From contig CM077599.1 in NCBI GenBank assembly GCA_039654915.1, positions 65,152,501-65,216,500 on the forward strand: 64,000 nt of DNA. The letters run 5' to 3'. Made by a program: the position numbers and the translations under genes. The notes under the pieces are model-generated. The model was not told the origin of the DNA and did no database searches. It was given only the letters and a program-made list of their open reading frames with translations. Shown piece after piece: positions 22,701 through 35,550 of the stretch (within the stretch, counting starts at the first letter, position 1; each line of letters opens with the position of its first letter). The stretch comes from Aquilaria yunnanensis (lineage: Eukaryota; Streptophyta; Magnoliopsida; Malvales; Thymelaeaceae).

Positions 22701-25680
22701 GGGGGAGAAGGAAGAGAAGGGACAACAATGGAGACAGGGAAGGTTTCAAGGTCGAGACTTCTTCTGGCTGTCGATTGATTAATTTGTCTGGCTGCGGTTG
22801 GATTCCTCATCTGCCGCTAACGGCCGAAGTAGACAGTTGGAGAGCTGTCCTGCCACGTCAGTATACCGTTGTCACATGTTGGGGTGAGCTTGAGTTGCCT
22901 AAAACCTGAAATCTAACCCACTGAATTATGATGGATGCAAATGAATAATGATTTTCAGGTTTGTTCTATATCTGGGAGAACAATCAATTTTTGGATTGAT
23001 TCTGGTTTCATATAAAGTCAACTTAATGGAATTGACCTTGAGGTAGAACTGAATCTGATATATGTGTATAAATATGACAATACTAAAATACTCATGTATT
23101 TATGTGTATATTTAAATGTGTACATTACTAAACTCTCATATATTTATGTGTAGACATGTACATTTAAATATGTGTATTAAAAATTATAATATCACTAAAT
23201 TGTTCATATACTAAGAACATGTCTATTTAAACATGGATTAATTTGTGAATTATATTGAATATTTTTTAAACTCATTATGGATACAATTTTATTAGATTAT
23301 AAAGCTCGTTAATTGTAATATTTATATGATAGTAACCAAAAAACCTGAGAACTAGGAAAAAAAAACCTAGGCTTATGGTTTTGGTTCTGTTTAATTCTTA
23401 GTTCTATGATTGGATAACATGTGCTTTTCTTCTTTAGGTTGAATAACAGTTTCTTGTTTTGTTTCGTTTCAGTAACTAAAGCTGCAAATATTACAAGTAT
23501 AAAGTAGAGAGAATTGTGACAAGTAGCTTCTACCTGATGAATTAATTTTGGATTGAGTCATTATGATAATGTTTTGGTTTATTTAGGTCTCTCAATATGT
23601 GTGGTGTGCTATTAAATCCCTGTGCATAAAGTTTAGCTTTTGTTTTTTGTCATTCTAAAATGTTTACTTCTACTTTCATGTTTAGATAAAATATACAGTT
23701 AATTACAATTTGCCCGCTTATTGTAGCATTGACACTTTCCTCCAAATGGTCCATGAAAATATAAGTTCCTTACTTATTTGAATTTCTTTTTCAAGAAAGT
23801 GGATTTGGAGGCGTTCAGTTTGGGAGGTAGATAATATCAAAACAAATTTTTTTATGAAGATAAAAGTATTTGACTATCTTTATGTGGAAGGACATGATGA
23901 TTTGTGATTTTATACTACTTTAAATTGCCCGAATAAAAATATAATTTTGATATTTTCAGCATAAAATTTGGCTACTTATTAAAATAGCTTGGATCTAACC
24001 ATTCATCTTCCTTATTTGTTGCTCATTAAAAATACCATATGCATTTGTGTTTTTCAAAATATCATTCATTCTAATAATTCATATTCATCCTTAGAAAATT
24101 ATCAATATAGGATATCTATTACTACTATTTAATTCTAAGACATATATATATATATATATATAGACTTTTCTTTTAGTATAAATCAAGAATGTGCTTTATG
24201 TATTTTTATATTTTTTTTATTAACCTTAACCTTCTCAATTGCATACATGTTTGAGAAAATAATACAAGAGAAAGAGAGAATGTTAAAATAAGCTTGCTAA
24301 ACACAATTTACAATCTGTTTGTCTTAGTTGCTTCTCTTCACCTCTATTGTTACCCTTCCTTATTTTAATAATAGAAGGAAGAGAATAAACAACAAACATG
24401 GCACTACCAAAAGCATTACTAATACTTCTAAAGCTTGGATGAAACCTTGATCCATGACATGACCTTCCAAGCTCCCCTACACAACTTTTATTTAGGACAT
24501 AAGAACAAGTTGCAAAAGTCCCATACAAGATAATGGAAGCATGGCATAAATTACACGGTGTCTTAAAAACTAGACAAACTAACTGTAATGATCTATCTTA
24601 TACAGCAAACATCTTAGATACACATCCTCTCATAGCTCGCAATCCATTACCCAAAAACAGAAAACTACAGACAGCTCTAAAGGTGGAAAGATCAACTAAT
24701 ACCTTTATTGTGAGATACAACTACATTACACTTCTTGTTGACCTACTCAAATGTCTAACACATGCTCCCAGAAGATCCAATTTTGAAGATTTTGACTATT
24801 ATCATCAACATAGCATAAAGCTTCAGTAGCAAGCAAACTCAACATTTCTGTATCAATGATCACCAATCAGGATTTTGACGCCCAAAACATCACATACAAA
24901 ACTCAAATGAAGCTCCACAAGAAACTCTTCACTTTTAACCTGCTGCACCATGCAATAAAGATACTCAACCGAGGTGAATATGCTTGTAACATTGCCTATT
25001 ACATATACATGCTTTAAAATCATATTCCTATGTAATAGCTACAACATCCTTTAATTTATTCTATTTCTACACTACACAGAATATACCTTCACTCATTTAC
25101 ATAATGATAAAGGCTAAGCATATTACCCCTAAGATTTAGGTGATATTATGATTTGCCCCGATTGTTCCAGAAAATACACTTTGCTCCCAAGCAGAGAGGA
25201 AATGTAGGTGGAGAGCACATTGCTTTTGGACAGAAGATTAAAAGTTTAGGTGGTGGCGACGATGATTATAGGACTACATTATGGAAATCTTGTTCTAGAG
25301 AGTTTCGGGTTTGGTGATGTGGTAACACATTGTCCTTGTTGGTTTTGGTGAAAAAGATTTTAAGATTTTTGGATTTGGAGATGGAGCTCCCGGTTTTGAT
25401 TCTGTGGAAGATGCTTTGTAAGGAGGAAGACACGGGGGCAGTGGCAGTGGCAGCAACTGAAGTGAATAGTGATCTATATAGCTTTGTTATGGACAGTCTT
25501 GAGCTAATTTTTTTTTTCTTTCAACTTTAGAGTGGGTTTTGTTTATTCCTTTTAATTTGTTTTCATCTTTTGCCCAAGCTTTAAATATATCCCATAATTT
25601 TGTTGAACAAATAAAAATGTTAACTGCTATTATTGTTCCATGATTCTCAAAAAGGGATCCTTCAACTTGCAAAAAAACCC
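22701..25680. other. SLP1 upstream region and AT-rich spacer
   Basis: 22701-22900 is the GC-richer 5' flank of SLP1 and must contain its 5' UTR and promoter; no clear TATA box stands out. 22920-23420 resembles the hAT-type MITE at 55537-56456: shared phrases about wording such as TTGGATTGATTCTGGTTTCATAT and TTTTGGTTCTGTT at the two ends suggest an older relative. The rest is AT-rich with short chance frames only. I see no supported gene here. Confidence 0.4.
24141..24163. repeat. (TA)n microsatellite
   Basis: About 11 TA units in AT-rich spacer. Confidence 0.8.
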
Positions 25681-25688
25681 TAAGGAAA

Positions 25689-25707
25689 CGTGTGTGTGTG
25701 TGTGTGT
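25689..25707. repeat. (GT)n microsatellite
   Basis: About nine GT units. Confidence 0.8.
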
Positions 25708-25709
25708 AA

Positions 25710-27661
25710 TATGCTACCTACTATGAGCTCAAAGTACTGTGAGGTTAAACCTATGCATATAACATTTTAGTACCTCGGGACTTGTCTTCTAACTAGTCTT
25801 TTCATGGTCGTCACTCCATGTCTAGTAAGTTCTAACCTTTAACTCACTCTTAGCAAGCCTTAGCTTACTAACGCAGTAAGCTTAGATCACCCTTTAGCCT
25901 TCCATTGACTGTTGTATAGGTGAACATAATAGATGAGCCTCGCTTGAATTCCAAAGAACTAACTAGGTGTACTAAACCTCCACACAGTGCCTCAATCTAT
26001 TAAGCTTGCCTAGGTCACTTGTATACTAAGTTTCCACTTTAAAACCCTTCCAAGCATGCACTATGTTCTCACTTGCGCTTTAAGTAAACTTGCCTTGGCT
26101 ACAAGTTCACTAAACTTCCACTCATTGTGCTTACCAATCCACCATTACTTGGTTCACCATAGAAGAATGGCAATTGTCATGGACTTATATTTACTAGGTT
26201 CCATTGAACCCACCTAGGTGCACTAAGGTTTCTACATTAAAACCTTGAGCCCAAAGGCCTCACTAGGCCCTTGATGGTACTAATCTTACACAATTACTAA
26301 TGGTGTGCAGTTATGCCTAATTAAGCTAGCTTCCCCTATAGGTGGACTTGCATCCCACACAAAATCTTATGGAAGCCCTTAGCTCATGGATAAGTTCCAA
26401 GTGTCCCAGAATGCCATTGGTCACCTTTAGCCCTTCGGCACCTTGAGCCTTTCCTCGGAGCCTTCATTCACAAAGCTGGGAAGCCTTCTAGTAAGCCTCT
26501 GGTACTGGGGCACCACTACAGAGCCACAAGTAATATTGCAACGGGTATTACAAGGAGGCCTCCTAGTGTTAGAGCACCAGCTGAAGCCAAGGCCTTATGC
26601 ACTATAGCTCATCTTACACCCTTTAGGTACATTGAAGGCTTCCAATGCCTTCTAATGGCTTCCAATGGCCATAGGAACGCCTCCACTTGCCTCAAACTTA
26701 CATGTTCACATACACTAGGCCACAATGCACCATTTAAACCAATTTTATGGTGTCTATAAACAACACACAAAGCATCAAAACATCACTAGTCCACCATAAC
26801 CGATACTATCCACCAACAATGCCACTCACCAAATCACATGAATTCTATTATAAGCAAGCTATGAATGATATCAATTATGCATGAATAATAAATCCATTAC
26901 CTCAATTAACTTTGAATTAGGAAAAACCAAGCAACACAAGCATCAAACCTCAATCTTCAAAGGTTTCCACTTAGTTCTTAGGTTCCAAGAAAAATATAAG
27001 GCTTATGGTACCAAATTAACACAAACCCAAGAAAACCCAAGCCTAAAACAAGTTAAGAAATAAGAGAATTTCAAGGATTAAAGCAAACCTTTCACCCAAA
27101 ACCTTTTCCAAGCTTAAAAACGTTTCTGGAAGATCTAAGACAATGAAACTAGTGCAAAACAAGCCACCTCTTACTTAGCCATCACAAAAGCCTCTTAATT
27201 TCAACAAGAAGTCATGATTTTAGTAAAGTTTGAGCAAGAATTTGAGAGGGTTTAGGATGGTTATGGGTTTGCAAGGGAAAGAGAAGGAATAGTGTTCAAA
27301 ATAGCCCTTCCAAGTTTTAACCAACAAAAACTCCTCCCCCTCCCCCCAATCTTTTTTTATTTTTTTAAATTTACTCTTTCCCCCAAAAAGTTAATTAGGG
27401 GTTTACCACTTAGGCAAATCTTAATTAACTTGGGTTTTGGTTTTAAAAAAATCATTTTTACTCTTGAGACTTGTCCCGACGCTCCAAGGTACAAACTGAC
27501 CATTTTGCCCCTGGCTAAACCTAGTTGCATAAACCACTCAAAACCAACTAACCCTTAAGTAACTTACTTATTTTTCTAATTTACCTCCAGTTAAGGTCTT
27601 TAAGCTAAGGATTTATGAATTTATCTCGCTCACCAAGTATTCCGCTAGGAGGGCTATAACA
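25710..27661 (-). repeat. Probable Ty3/Gypsy 3' LTR
   Basis: On the minus strand a purine tract AAGTGGGGA (27665-27673) is followed by TAA and then TGTTATAGCC, the form of a polypurine tract plus LTR start. A related LTR start on the same strand ends at 54005 and shares the CTTAGCGGAAT / GAGCGAG words. The other LTR end is not fixed; the left limit given is a guess at the change in composition. No primer site was seen on the left, consistent with a 3' LTR. Superfamily is inferred from the shape only. Confidence 0.4.
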
Positions 27662-28395
27662 TTATCCCCACTTTGGAGAATTTGGTCCTTTAAATTGAAT
27701 CTGGCTACCTTGAGACACTTTCCTAGGATACTGTGCCAACACATCCCGAACAACCCTACCAAAGGGCATAAATTCAAGAACAACCCATTTGGTACCAAAT
27801 TACCTAACTTGTTCAACTAGTGTCCTTCCAACATTTAATTTGGCACCAAATTACTATGGCCAATGCCATTCTTTGTCCTCATGTCAAATAGCAGACCAAT
27901 GATTGCTGACTGTTCTCCCTACCTTAGCTTGACCTTATGTAATCTGAAGCACCATAGGGCAAACTCACTCTTGAAGACTATGGTATGGTCCCTTATTACC
28001 TTTAGCTTATAGAAGCTACTAAAGGATTTTTGATATCCTGAACCTAGTGAACCTGGTGACTACCACTTCTCCAACTATTCTATGTGCCTTAGTCCCCTAG
28101 TGCACTATAGGTTAACAAGCTTTTAGATGCGTGTCCACTATTCTTACACTAATATCCATTTATTGAAAGCTCAACATGAATTAACTCTTTTCGTTTTCTC
28201 CACTGTGCCAAAACCCATTAGTGTAAGCTAACTTAACAATTTTTAACTTGTTTGTTAAGGCTCACACTTGAAAAGTTTTATTCTAGGTTCAGTACACAAT
28301 GCCCTTATACCAAACCTCTTAGTGCAAACTAGCTTAACAAGTAGAAAACTCATCCACTCTTGCACATATAATTTCTAACTAATGTTTTGGTACCT
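27662..28395 (-). pseudogene. Decayed 3' end of a Gypsy-like polyprotein (tentative)
   Basis: This segment lies immediately upstream of the LTR start at 27661 in the element's reading direction. The minus-strand frame at 27613-27816 has a weak resemblance to the C-terminal tail of chromovirus polyproteins. No catalytic domain is visible. Beyond 27820 no motif is seen. Confidence 0.25.
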
Positions 28396-29106
28396 AACGA
28401 CTTTAAACAATCATCGGACTAAGTGCGCCACTAGTGTACTATTGCCTTGCCACATACACTATTAGCACCCAAAGGCATACTTTACTTTATGGTCCATTAT
28501 ACTTTTGCACTGAGGTCACTATTTATTGAAATAAGATGTCAATTTCTTGCCTCCCATTTACCGAATGGATTAGGATGGTGACTCTATTGTTTTGTTTGAA
28601 CAGATTAACTGCCTAATTCATGCCAAAAGCTCATAGTGGAGTTTAGCCAAGAAATGAAAAAGTGGTTTTATTATTTGAATTATTGTGTTTATGGCAATGT
28701 TGAAATAAAAGATGTACGTGCCTCACTTTCAATGAAAGAGATGATTAGTTTGATAAATATCAAAGAGACAAAAGTAACATCTAGGCATTGCCTAAAAACA
28801 AAAGAAAAAGGTTAGAGACTTATTTTCCTCAGTAGAAAATAGGAGTATGTCCTTGAGAAAAATAATCTCCCCCATGGCCACTAATTTTTTTGCTATTTAT
28901 TTCTCTTGGTCTTCATAAATTTTCTTTGTTTCTACTAGGGAACTAATCTCATTCTCCATAGATGCTAATTAAGCAGTTAAGGAAGCTCTTTCTTCCTTAA
29001 GATGCTTGAGCTTTTAGGATATTTGTTACTTCCCATCCTTTATCTTTAATAACTCAAGCTAGCAATCCTTTACTAAAGCTACTTTTCTTACTTGCTAAAT
29101 GATAGG
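28396..29106 (-). repeat. Direct repeat, left copy (711 bp)
   Basis: Starts AACGACTTTAAACAATCA and ends ATGATAGG. It matches 31880-32591 over its full length with roughly one difference per ten bases. Its right third (about 28870-29090) encodes on the minus strand a Lys/Glu-rich coiled coil that belongs to the 3' end of the PMD-like gene. Together the two copies flank the viral insert 29107-31879. Confidence 0.8.
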
Positions 29107-31879
29107 AATATAACTTGGGAGTAAATACACATGGAAATAAAAACTTTTTAATCCTTAAACTAGTATCAGTCCATTGGACAAGATGTCTTTTAATACGATC
29201 AAATCCCAAAATCATATCTCTACCATGTCCTTGGAAACCATAGATAGGTGTTACCAAATACATGGATAAAGATAAGCAAATCTTGACCAGTTTATTGATC
29301 TTGTCAATATAGAAAACACCATTTGCTGCCTTAAATCGTTCATTGCATTTGAGCCACAAATGATCAAGAAGGAGTTTAAGATTGATAATGGTATGCATTG
29401 CTCCTGTATCAAAAAGAGTGATAACTAGTATAGGCTTACACACTTATCAATCGTAATTGTTACCCAAGCTTGTGGGATAACTTAAGCAACAAGGACTGAT
29501 GGCTCAAATGGGGTTAGTTGCATCGTGTATATGAAACCAGTGCCTAAATCTGATGAATATGCTTGTATGGCAAATAATGTAGAAGATTCATCATTAGTTT
29601 AAAAAAAATAAACTCCATATCTTTAAGAGAAAGATCTATGCCTGAGACATTTGTAATTATGTTGACCAATTTGGCTCTAGACTTAGAATTCTTTTTTAGG
29701 ACAATTTTTTACAAAATGACCTTTTTAGAGATAGATAAAACATTTTTTAAATTTTTCAGTATTTCTCTTATACTAATTTTTTTTTTCTCTTCTTATGAAA
29801 TCTCTTAGGCCTTTTAGAGAATGAAGAGAATTTCTTTCAGTGATGCCTTTTCTTTGAAGAACAATTGCAATTTTTCTTTTCCTTGCACTTGATTGAAAGC
29901 TCTAATCGTCGACATACCTTGTCAATGAGGTCTTGTGATTTACCAAATTCCTTGAAGAATGTATGAGTGTTGCACAATTTTTGTAAGGCTATCATTACTT
30001 TTTGATGAATTTTTCAAAATGTAAAACCATTTAAGAATTTTCCATTTTGTTAAATCAACTGAAGAGTTACTTTGCCAATTGTATTTGGGATGGAGTTCAA
30101 ATATGCTTGTTTTGGATTGTTATCATCATACCCTATACTGAGTAAATAATAATGCTTCATCATTCTTGAATAGTGTTTCTCCATATTTTTTCTATTGTAA
30201 AAGCAACATTTCATCTTGAAATATTATTCTATTGTAATATGAACAAGAGAAGTTTGGTCTCCAAGGAACTCAACATGAAGGACTTGGATGAACTGATCAA
30301 CAATTGGAATATTTTGTAATTAAAGCTATTGATATTATCTAAGGTGAAAACACCATTGCTTCATTTTTCCAATCAAGCCAGCAATAAAAGCTAAAATAAC
30401 TTTTGCATTTCCTGCACTTCCTTTTTTTGCTTCTATGTTTAGCACTAAATATACATCTTTAGGAATCTTTCATGTCACATATGTGGAGGGATATCGTCAA
30501 AAGTAAGCTTAACAGATGTAGTAGGCGAGTTCCAAGTAGAAACATTCACAGATGGTACATCATTAAGATTGGATTCATCCTCAAGATCACAAGGAACACT
30601 AGGAGTATTATGGACTTTAGATGCTTCAGGTTCATCTAACTGTGCCATAAACACATTATGCTAAGAAATAGGTAAATGAGATTAAAGACTCTTGATCATC
30701 TTCTGATGATTTAGAAGAGGTAATAAAATCAAGTTCAACATCTACCCATGATGATTGTGACTGAGCCATATGAATCCGGTGGTCTAAGAAAGTGGTAATT
30801 GGATTGGCTTGGAGTGTCATGGCTTTATGAGCTAGTTCATGGATATTTACTAAAAAATTAAGAGGTTTGGATGATGATGGTTGTTGTGGAGGTTCTTCTG
30901 GAATAGCTAGGCTTTTAAACTTTGGCTTTTTTTTATTTATTTAGGCTTAGTTTGGGTAAAACCTGATGGAGGTCAATCAGGTTTGGACTTAGGTTTTGGT
31001 TGTGGATTGAAGTGTTGGTAAAGTGATGGAAGGGTAACAAACAGGTTAACACTTGGTGGCAATGGTCTTGTATGAAATAGGCTAAAAGGTTGAGGATTAA
31101 TCAAAGAATGAGTGTAAGGATTTGGAAGCTAGGGTTGCTAGCTAGCTTGAAGATACTTCAGTTATTGCTTGAGATGCATAATTTATCTTTTCAACATTGA
31201 GAAATTCTTCTACTGGGAAATGAGATTCATGATCTCATTATGAAGATAATCACTTCTTTATTGACATTTTGTCAAAGAATCAGTTATAGCATTATTAAAT
31301 TTTTCCTTAAGGTAAAGTTGATTTTGTTCAATTTTGCAGAGAACATGATTTTGAGAAATCATATTCTCAAATTGCTAATATAGCTCTTGTTCAACAGCAG
31401 ATGTGTCTTTTTCTTCTTCCTTCTGAATCTATTATTATGGGTTGAGGAACTTTCCAACTATGCTTGGTTCATGATGAAGGATCTTCCAATTTTGGTGGAG
31501 GAAAATCTTCTTCTTTTGTTTCAAACATGTTCACTTTAAAATTATGAGGGATTGAGGGTTGTTCCTTCTTTAATTACTTAAGCACCTTCTTGTAATAGGA
31601 GGAAGATCAAATGAGTCATCCACCAAAGAAGGTTGGCAGAACTGAATATCCTTCTTTTCTAAATACAAGGCATAGTTATCAAATTTCTTGGATGGTTTAC
31701 CGAGAAGTCCAACTGATGTGTCACCATCTTCATATCGTTGGTGAAAAAGCTCTTGTGATGATTTCTTCTTTTTCTCCTTCTTCATTGTTTCCACCATATC
31801 ATCATCATAAAACTATAAGTAATCAACATAATCACAAACATCAAAATACTTATGACCTTTATTATTTTGAAATTTACTC
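29107..31879 (-). pseudogene. Second endogenous pararetrovirus fragment (capsid to protease)
   Basis: Collinear with 6636-9370 of the first viral copy: protease at 29107-29443, nucleic-acid-binding segment about 29690-29900, and capsid/linker up to 31879. The protease active-site triad is Asp-Thr-Gly here, unlike the damaged one in the first copy, and its frame is open for 129 codons (29054-29443). The rest is broken by stops. Movement protein, RT, RNase H, promoter and primer site are all absent. The fragment also keeps the viral stretch (31172-31645) that the first copy lost to a foreign patch. Confidence 0.75.
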
Positions 31880-32591
31880 AACGACTTTAAACAATCACCA
31901 GACTAAGTGTGCCACTAGTGTACTATTGCTTTGCCACATACACTAGTAGCACCCAAAGGCATGCTTTTCTTCATGCTCCATTATACTTATGCACTGAGGG
32001 CACTATTTATTGAAATGAGATGTCAATCTCTTGCCTCCCTTTTATCGAATGGATTAGGATGGTGTCTTTATTGTTTTCTTTGAACAGATTAATTCCCTAA
32101 TTCATGCCAAAAGCTCATATTGGAGTTTTGCCAAGAAACAAAAAAAGTGGTTTTATTATTTGAATTATTATATTTATGGCAATGTTGAAATAAAATATGT
32201 ACGTGCCTCACTTTCAATGAAAGAGATGATTTGTTTGATAGATGTCAAAAAGACAAAACTAATATCTAGGCATTGCCTAAAAACAAAAGAAAAAGGCTAG
32301 AGACTTGTTTTCCTAAGCAGAAAGTATAAGTATGTCCTTGAGAAAAATAATCTCCCCCATGGCCACTAATTTTGTTGCAATTTATTTCTCTTGATCTTTA
32401 TAAATTTTCTTTGTTTCTACTAGAGAACTAATCTCATTCTCCATAGATGCTAATTGAGTAGTTAAGGAAGCTCTTTCTTCCTTAAGATGCTTGAGCTTTT
32501 GGGATATTTTTTGCTTCTCATCCTTTATCTTTTGCAACTCAAACTGGCAATCCTTTATTGAAGCTACCCTTCTTACTTGCTGGATGATAGG
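31880..32591 (-). repeat. Direct repeat, right copy (712 bp)
   Basis: Partner of 28396-29106. Unlike the left copy it is continuous with the rest of the PMD-like gene on its right, so this is the original position and the left copy is the duplicate. Confidence 0.8.
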
Positions 32592-35550
32592 TTACAAATT
32601 TTCTAACTTGAATTTAGAATCTTTAAGCATCTGCATGGTCAAAATAATGTCATTTTGTTTATTTTTTGCCTATCATGAATAGTACATACAAAAAAAAATC
32701 ATCTCGGCAGATACCTCAAAAACCTCATTGGCTTCAAATATTTCTTCAACTGATAAAGTGCAAAAGCCTCTCTCCAGCAATGCTAATGTATTAGCCAAAA
32801 TGCTAAGTATTTTTGGCAGATTTCTTTTACTTCGAATATTATTGACAGAAAAGAAATCACCTTCTACATCAAAGACGGCTTGTAGGTAATGATGTTGCAA
32901 CTTTGTCACTTGCATACCATAAAACTCAATAAGATCAGCTTCTACAGTAGTACTTATGTCTCCCACCGAAGTTGGAGGAGTAGTGCGAGGCAGTAGATCA
33001 ATGTTATGGCCAAGTCGTGAGTCCATGCCAATACTAGTGTTTGACTCAGGCGGCAAGTTTGTGGATTGTGTTAATTTGCCTCTTTCCAATGTAGAAAATT
33101 TTTGGCTAAGTTTTGCGAGTGATTTGCCAGCAGTGGTTCGCCTTTTACTCACTCCATGTTTCAGTCTCAACCTTGAAGAGCTAATCTCAGGGGCAGATGA
33201 TGATACCATAAATGGTGTTGTGCCTATGTCTGCTTAAAAAAAAAAATAGAGAGACTGTTGGTTTGTTTGAATAAGATATCAATAAGTAATGGTGTAAACA
33301 ATTTTGCCTACCTAAGTTACAGCAACAATTGGGAACATATCCTCACAACCATCCACAGGTACATTGGTATTGTCTTCTTCAGTCTCCAAATTAGTACCAA
33401 GGCCAGTCTCAAGTTTAGGGTAAGAAACTTTAGTGTTTTTTTCATCAGGCCTTTTGACTCTACAAGCTTATTAGAGGTTTCATCCTCATTGTTAGCACCT
33501 TCTGCTTTAGTGTCATCATTTGATCCTTCAGCCTGAAATATATACATGTATAAAGGCAAGAAAAAAAAAGAGCCTATGAATGTGTTAGGGGGATACATCA
33601 ATTTCCTCTAGATGGATCATCATCTTTTTGGTTTTCTTAATGACTAGCCTATCAATTGAGCTTGTTGGCATCTCTTTTCTTTTGCCTGAAGGGGGAGCAT
33701 TTCCTTTGTTATGGAATAATCATAAAGAAACATCATGATTATCCACAACAAGGAAGGACTTAGTTATGCCATCAGTCTATTTTTTGAATTCCAAAAAAGC
33801 TTTCATAGTAGAGGAGAAGTAAGATAACCACTTTGGACTTTAGTAGTTATGCATTTTTATGCCTAGAAATTATACATTCTTCTCATGTGGCTAATTATTC
33901 AATGCACTCATAGTAAAAACTGAGCCTTACTTTACTAGATTGTCATATCTTTGAAGAGCCTACTAGCTTCACAGGAAATTCCTTAGTCATACCCGAATCG
34001 CCTGGCCACCTGGTGTGGATTATAAGCAACTAGCTCTTTTCTTGTTTGGATAATATGGCAAATGGGTGAAAGTTCATCAAGCTAACCAACATGGTCAGGC
34101 GTGACCATGTAACGAATAAAATAGCATTGTTTCCCCATTATTTTTCTCGCTTTTCAACAGTTCTTATATTTTCCATGTAGCCTTACCTTGAATAGGAAAT
34201 TGCAGATGAAGTAAACCTTTTTATGTTAGTCAAGTAAGGCCGGAAGGCAAAGGCTGACTCTTCATCAATGGAGAACAAAAAATTGCTCGGAGGATGATTG
34301 TTCCAAGCCAATGCCCTAAAAAGATTCTCTTCTATGCTGGTGATAACTTGAGGGCTACAAAGCCTGAATCTCTCATTGAAGAAAAGTTGCAAGAATACAA
34401 AGTCTATTGATATCACCTGGTCAAATCTGTTGAGGATGTGTTAAGGCATTGAAATTACAAAAAAAAATTGAAGAAAGTGATAATACCTGCTCATGGAATA
34501 GGATGCGGCATGTGAGTACTCATCAAGTTTCCTGTATAAAGAGCCTAAGTACAATGGGCCAAGTGTCAGCTTTTTCCCCTGTGCTAATTTGATAGTGAGA
34601 AGAAAACCTCTAGCAGAGACTCTATCTTCAGCTGTACCAGGTAGAAGAAATTTGCACACCTAGGATGCAAGAAAGGCTTCTCATTTGTAATCACAATTCG
34701 CCCCCTACCTAGGAATTATAGAGCCATCAATGCCTAGTTGCCTGAAGTAAAAATTCATCCATATGTCATAAGGGTATAATTTGGCCCCGATTTTTGTTGC
34801 CTTTTTCGCTTGCCTGAAGTAAAAATTCATCCATATGTCATAAGGGTATAATTTGGCCCCGATTTTTGTTGCCTTTTTCGCCTCACTAATATCCTCTGTT
34901 AAGTTCTTGTAAAGGCGTGCTTCATTATTGGCCAACTCATCTTACACGACTTCTGCGCCAAAGGTACTCAAGGCCAAGAGAACTTTTACATTTTCTAAAA
35001 TTGGTGTGAATTTCCCCCAGGCTGTAATAAAAGTATGAGTATCAATACTCCACCTCACGAAGAGATTCCTCCATATTGAAACCTTCTTGGAAATGCGGCA
35101 ATTCAAGTCCCGTGATATTCTGATGGCACGAATGCTATAGGCTTTTTTCAAAATGTTATAGTACTTCTTATTGTGAAGAATTTTGTCAACCTATTCCGAT
35201 CAACCGGCAACATATCTATTTAGCACACTAAGCTTGGTGTTCGAGAGAGGTACTTCTTTCCTTTCATTCTTTAATTGTAACACTAACTCTGGTGGAATGA
35301 ATTTAGGTGGGTCCAGACTATCTTGCACCATAAATTTCCAACAGCTTGGAGATAGAAACTCTCTTTCTTCCAGTTAGGCCAAAAGTTATCTTCAAGGAAC
35401 ATTGGGTTTATCTAGTTTATCCCATCTACTAGTAGTGGCAAATGCCCATTATGATGAGCCAGTGGTTTGGGTAAATTCTTCCATGCTTCTTTGTTCATCT
35501 TCCTTTTTACCTAACTAGGTACGTGACTTTTCTTCCTTGGATTGAACCAT
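32400..35550 (-). pseudogene. Plant mobile domain (PMD, aminotransferase-like) protein, broken
   Basis: Begins at the ATG near 35550. At 34942-35151 the frame has the PMD signature: an Arg-Trp, a THTF-type motif, a Trp-Gly and a Leu-Glu-x-Val stretch. 34441-34935 continues with the LGSLY and LDEYS segments common in transposon-associated PMD proteins. 32673-33209 and 33317-33601 are Ser/Thr-rich linkers. About 32400-32590 is a Lys/Glu coiled coil. In-frame stops break the frame, at least one at a Trp codon (TGG to TAG), which fits deamination of methylated DNA. PMD proteins occur as host nuclear silencing factors (MAIL1 type) and as passengers of DNA transposons; the decay here points to the second kind. 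Confidence 0.6.
34738..34881 (-). repeat. Perfect 72-bp tandem duplication inside the PMD pseudogene
   Basis: Units 34738-34809 and 34810-34881 are identical base for base, and keep frame by adding 24 codons. Perfect identity in otherwise decayed sequence shows a recent event, or an assembly error. Confidence 0.9.

Noticed and set aside
22460..22909. Frames overlapping SLP1 exons 1 and 2 in other phases or on the plus strand
   Set aside because: The nine-exon SLP1 model uses this DNA with all catalytic motifs; these frames have no domain.
28396..32591. The 711-bp direct repeats as LTRs of a retroelement
   Set aside because: They do not start TG and end CA, carry no primer site or purine tract, and contain part of the PMD gene.
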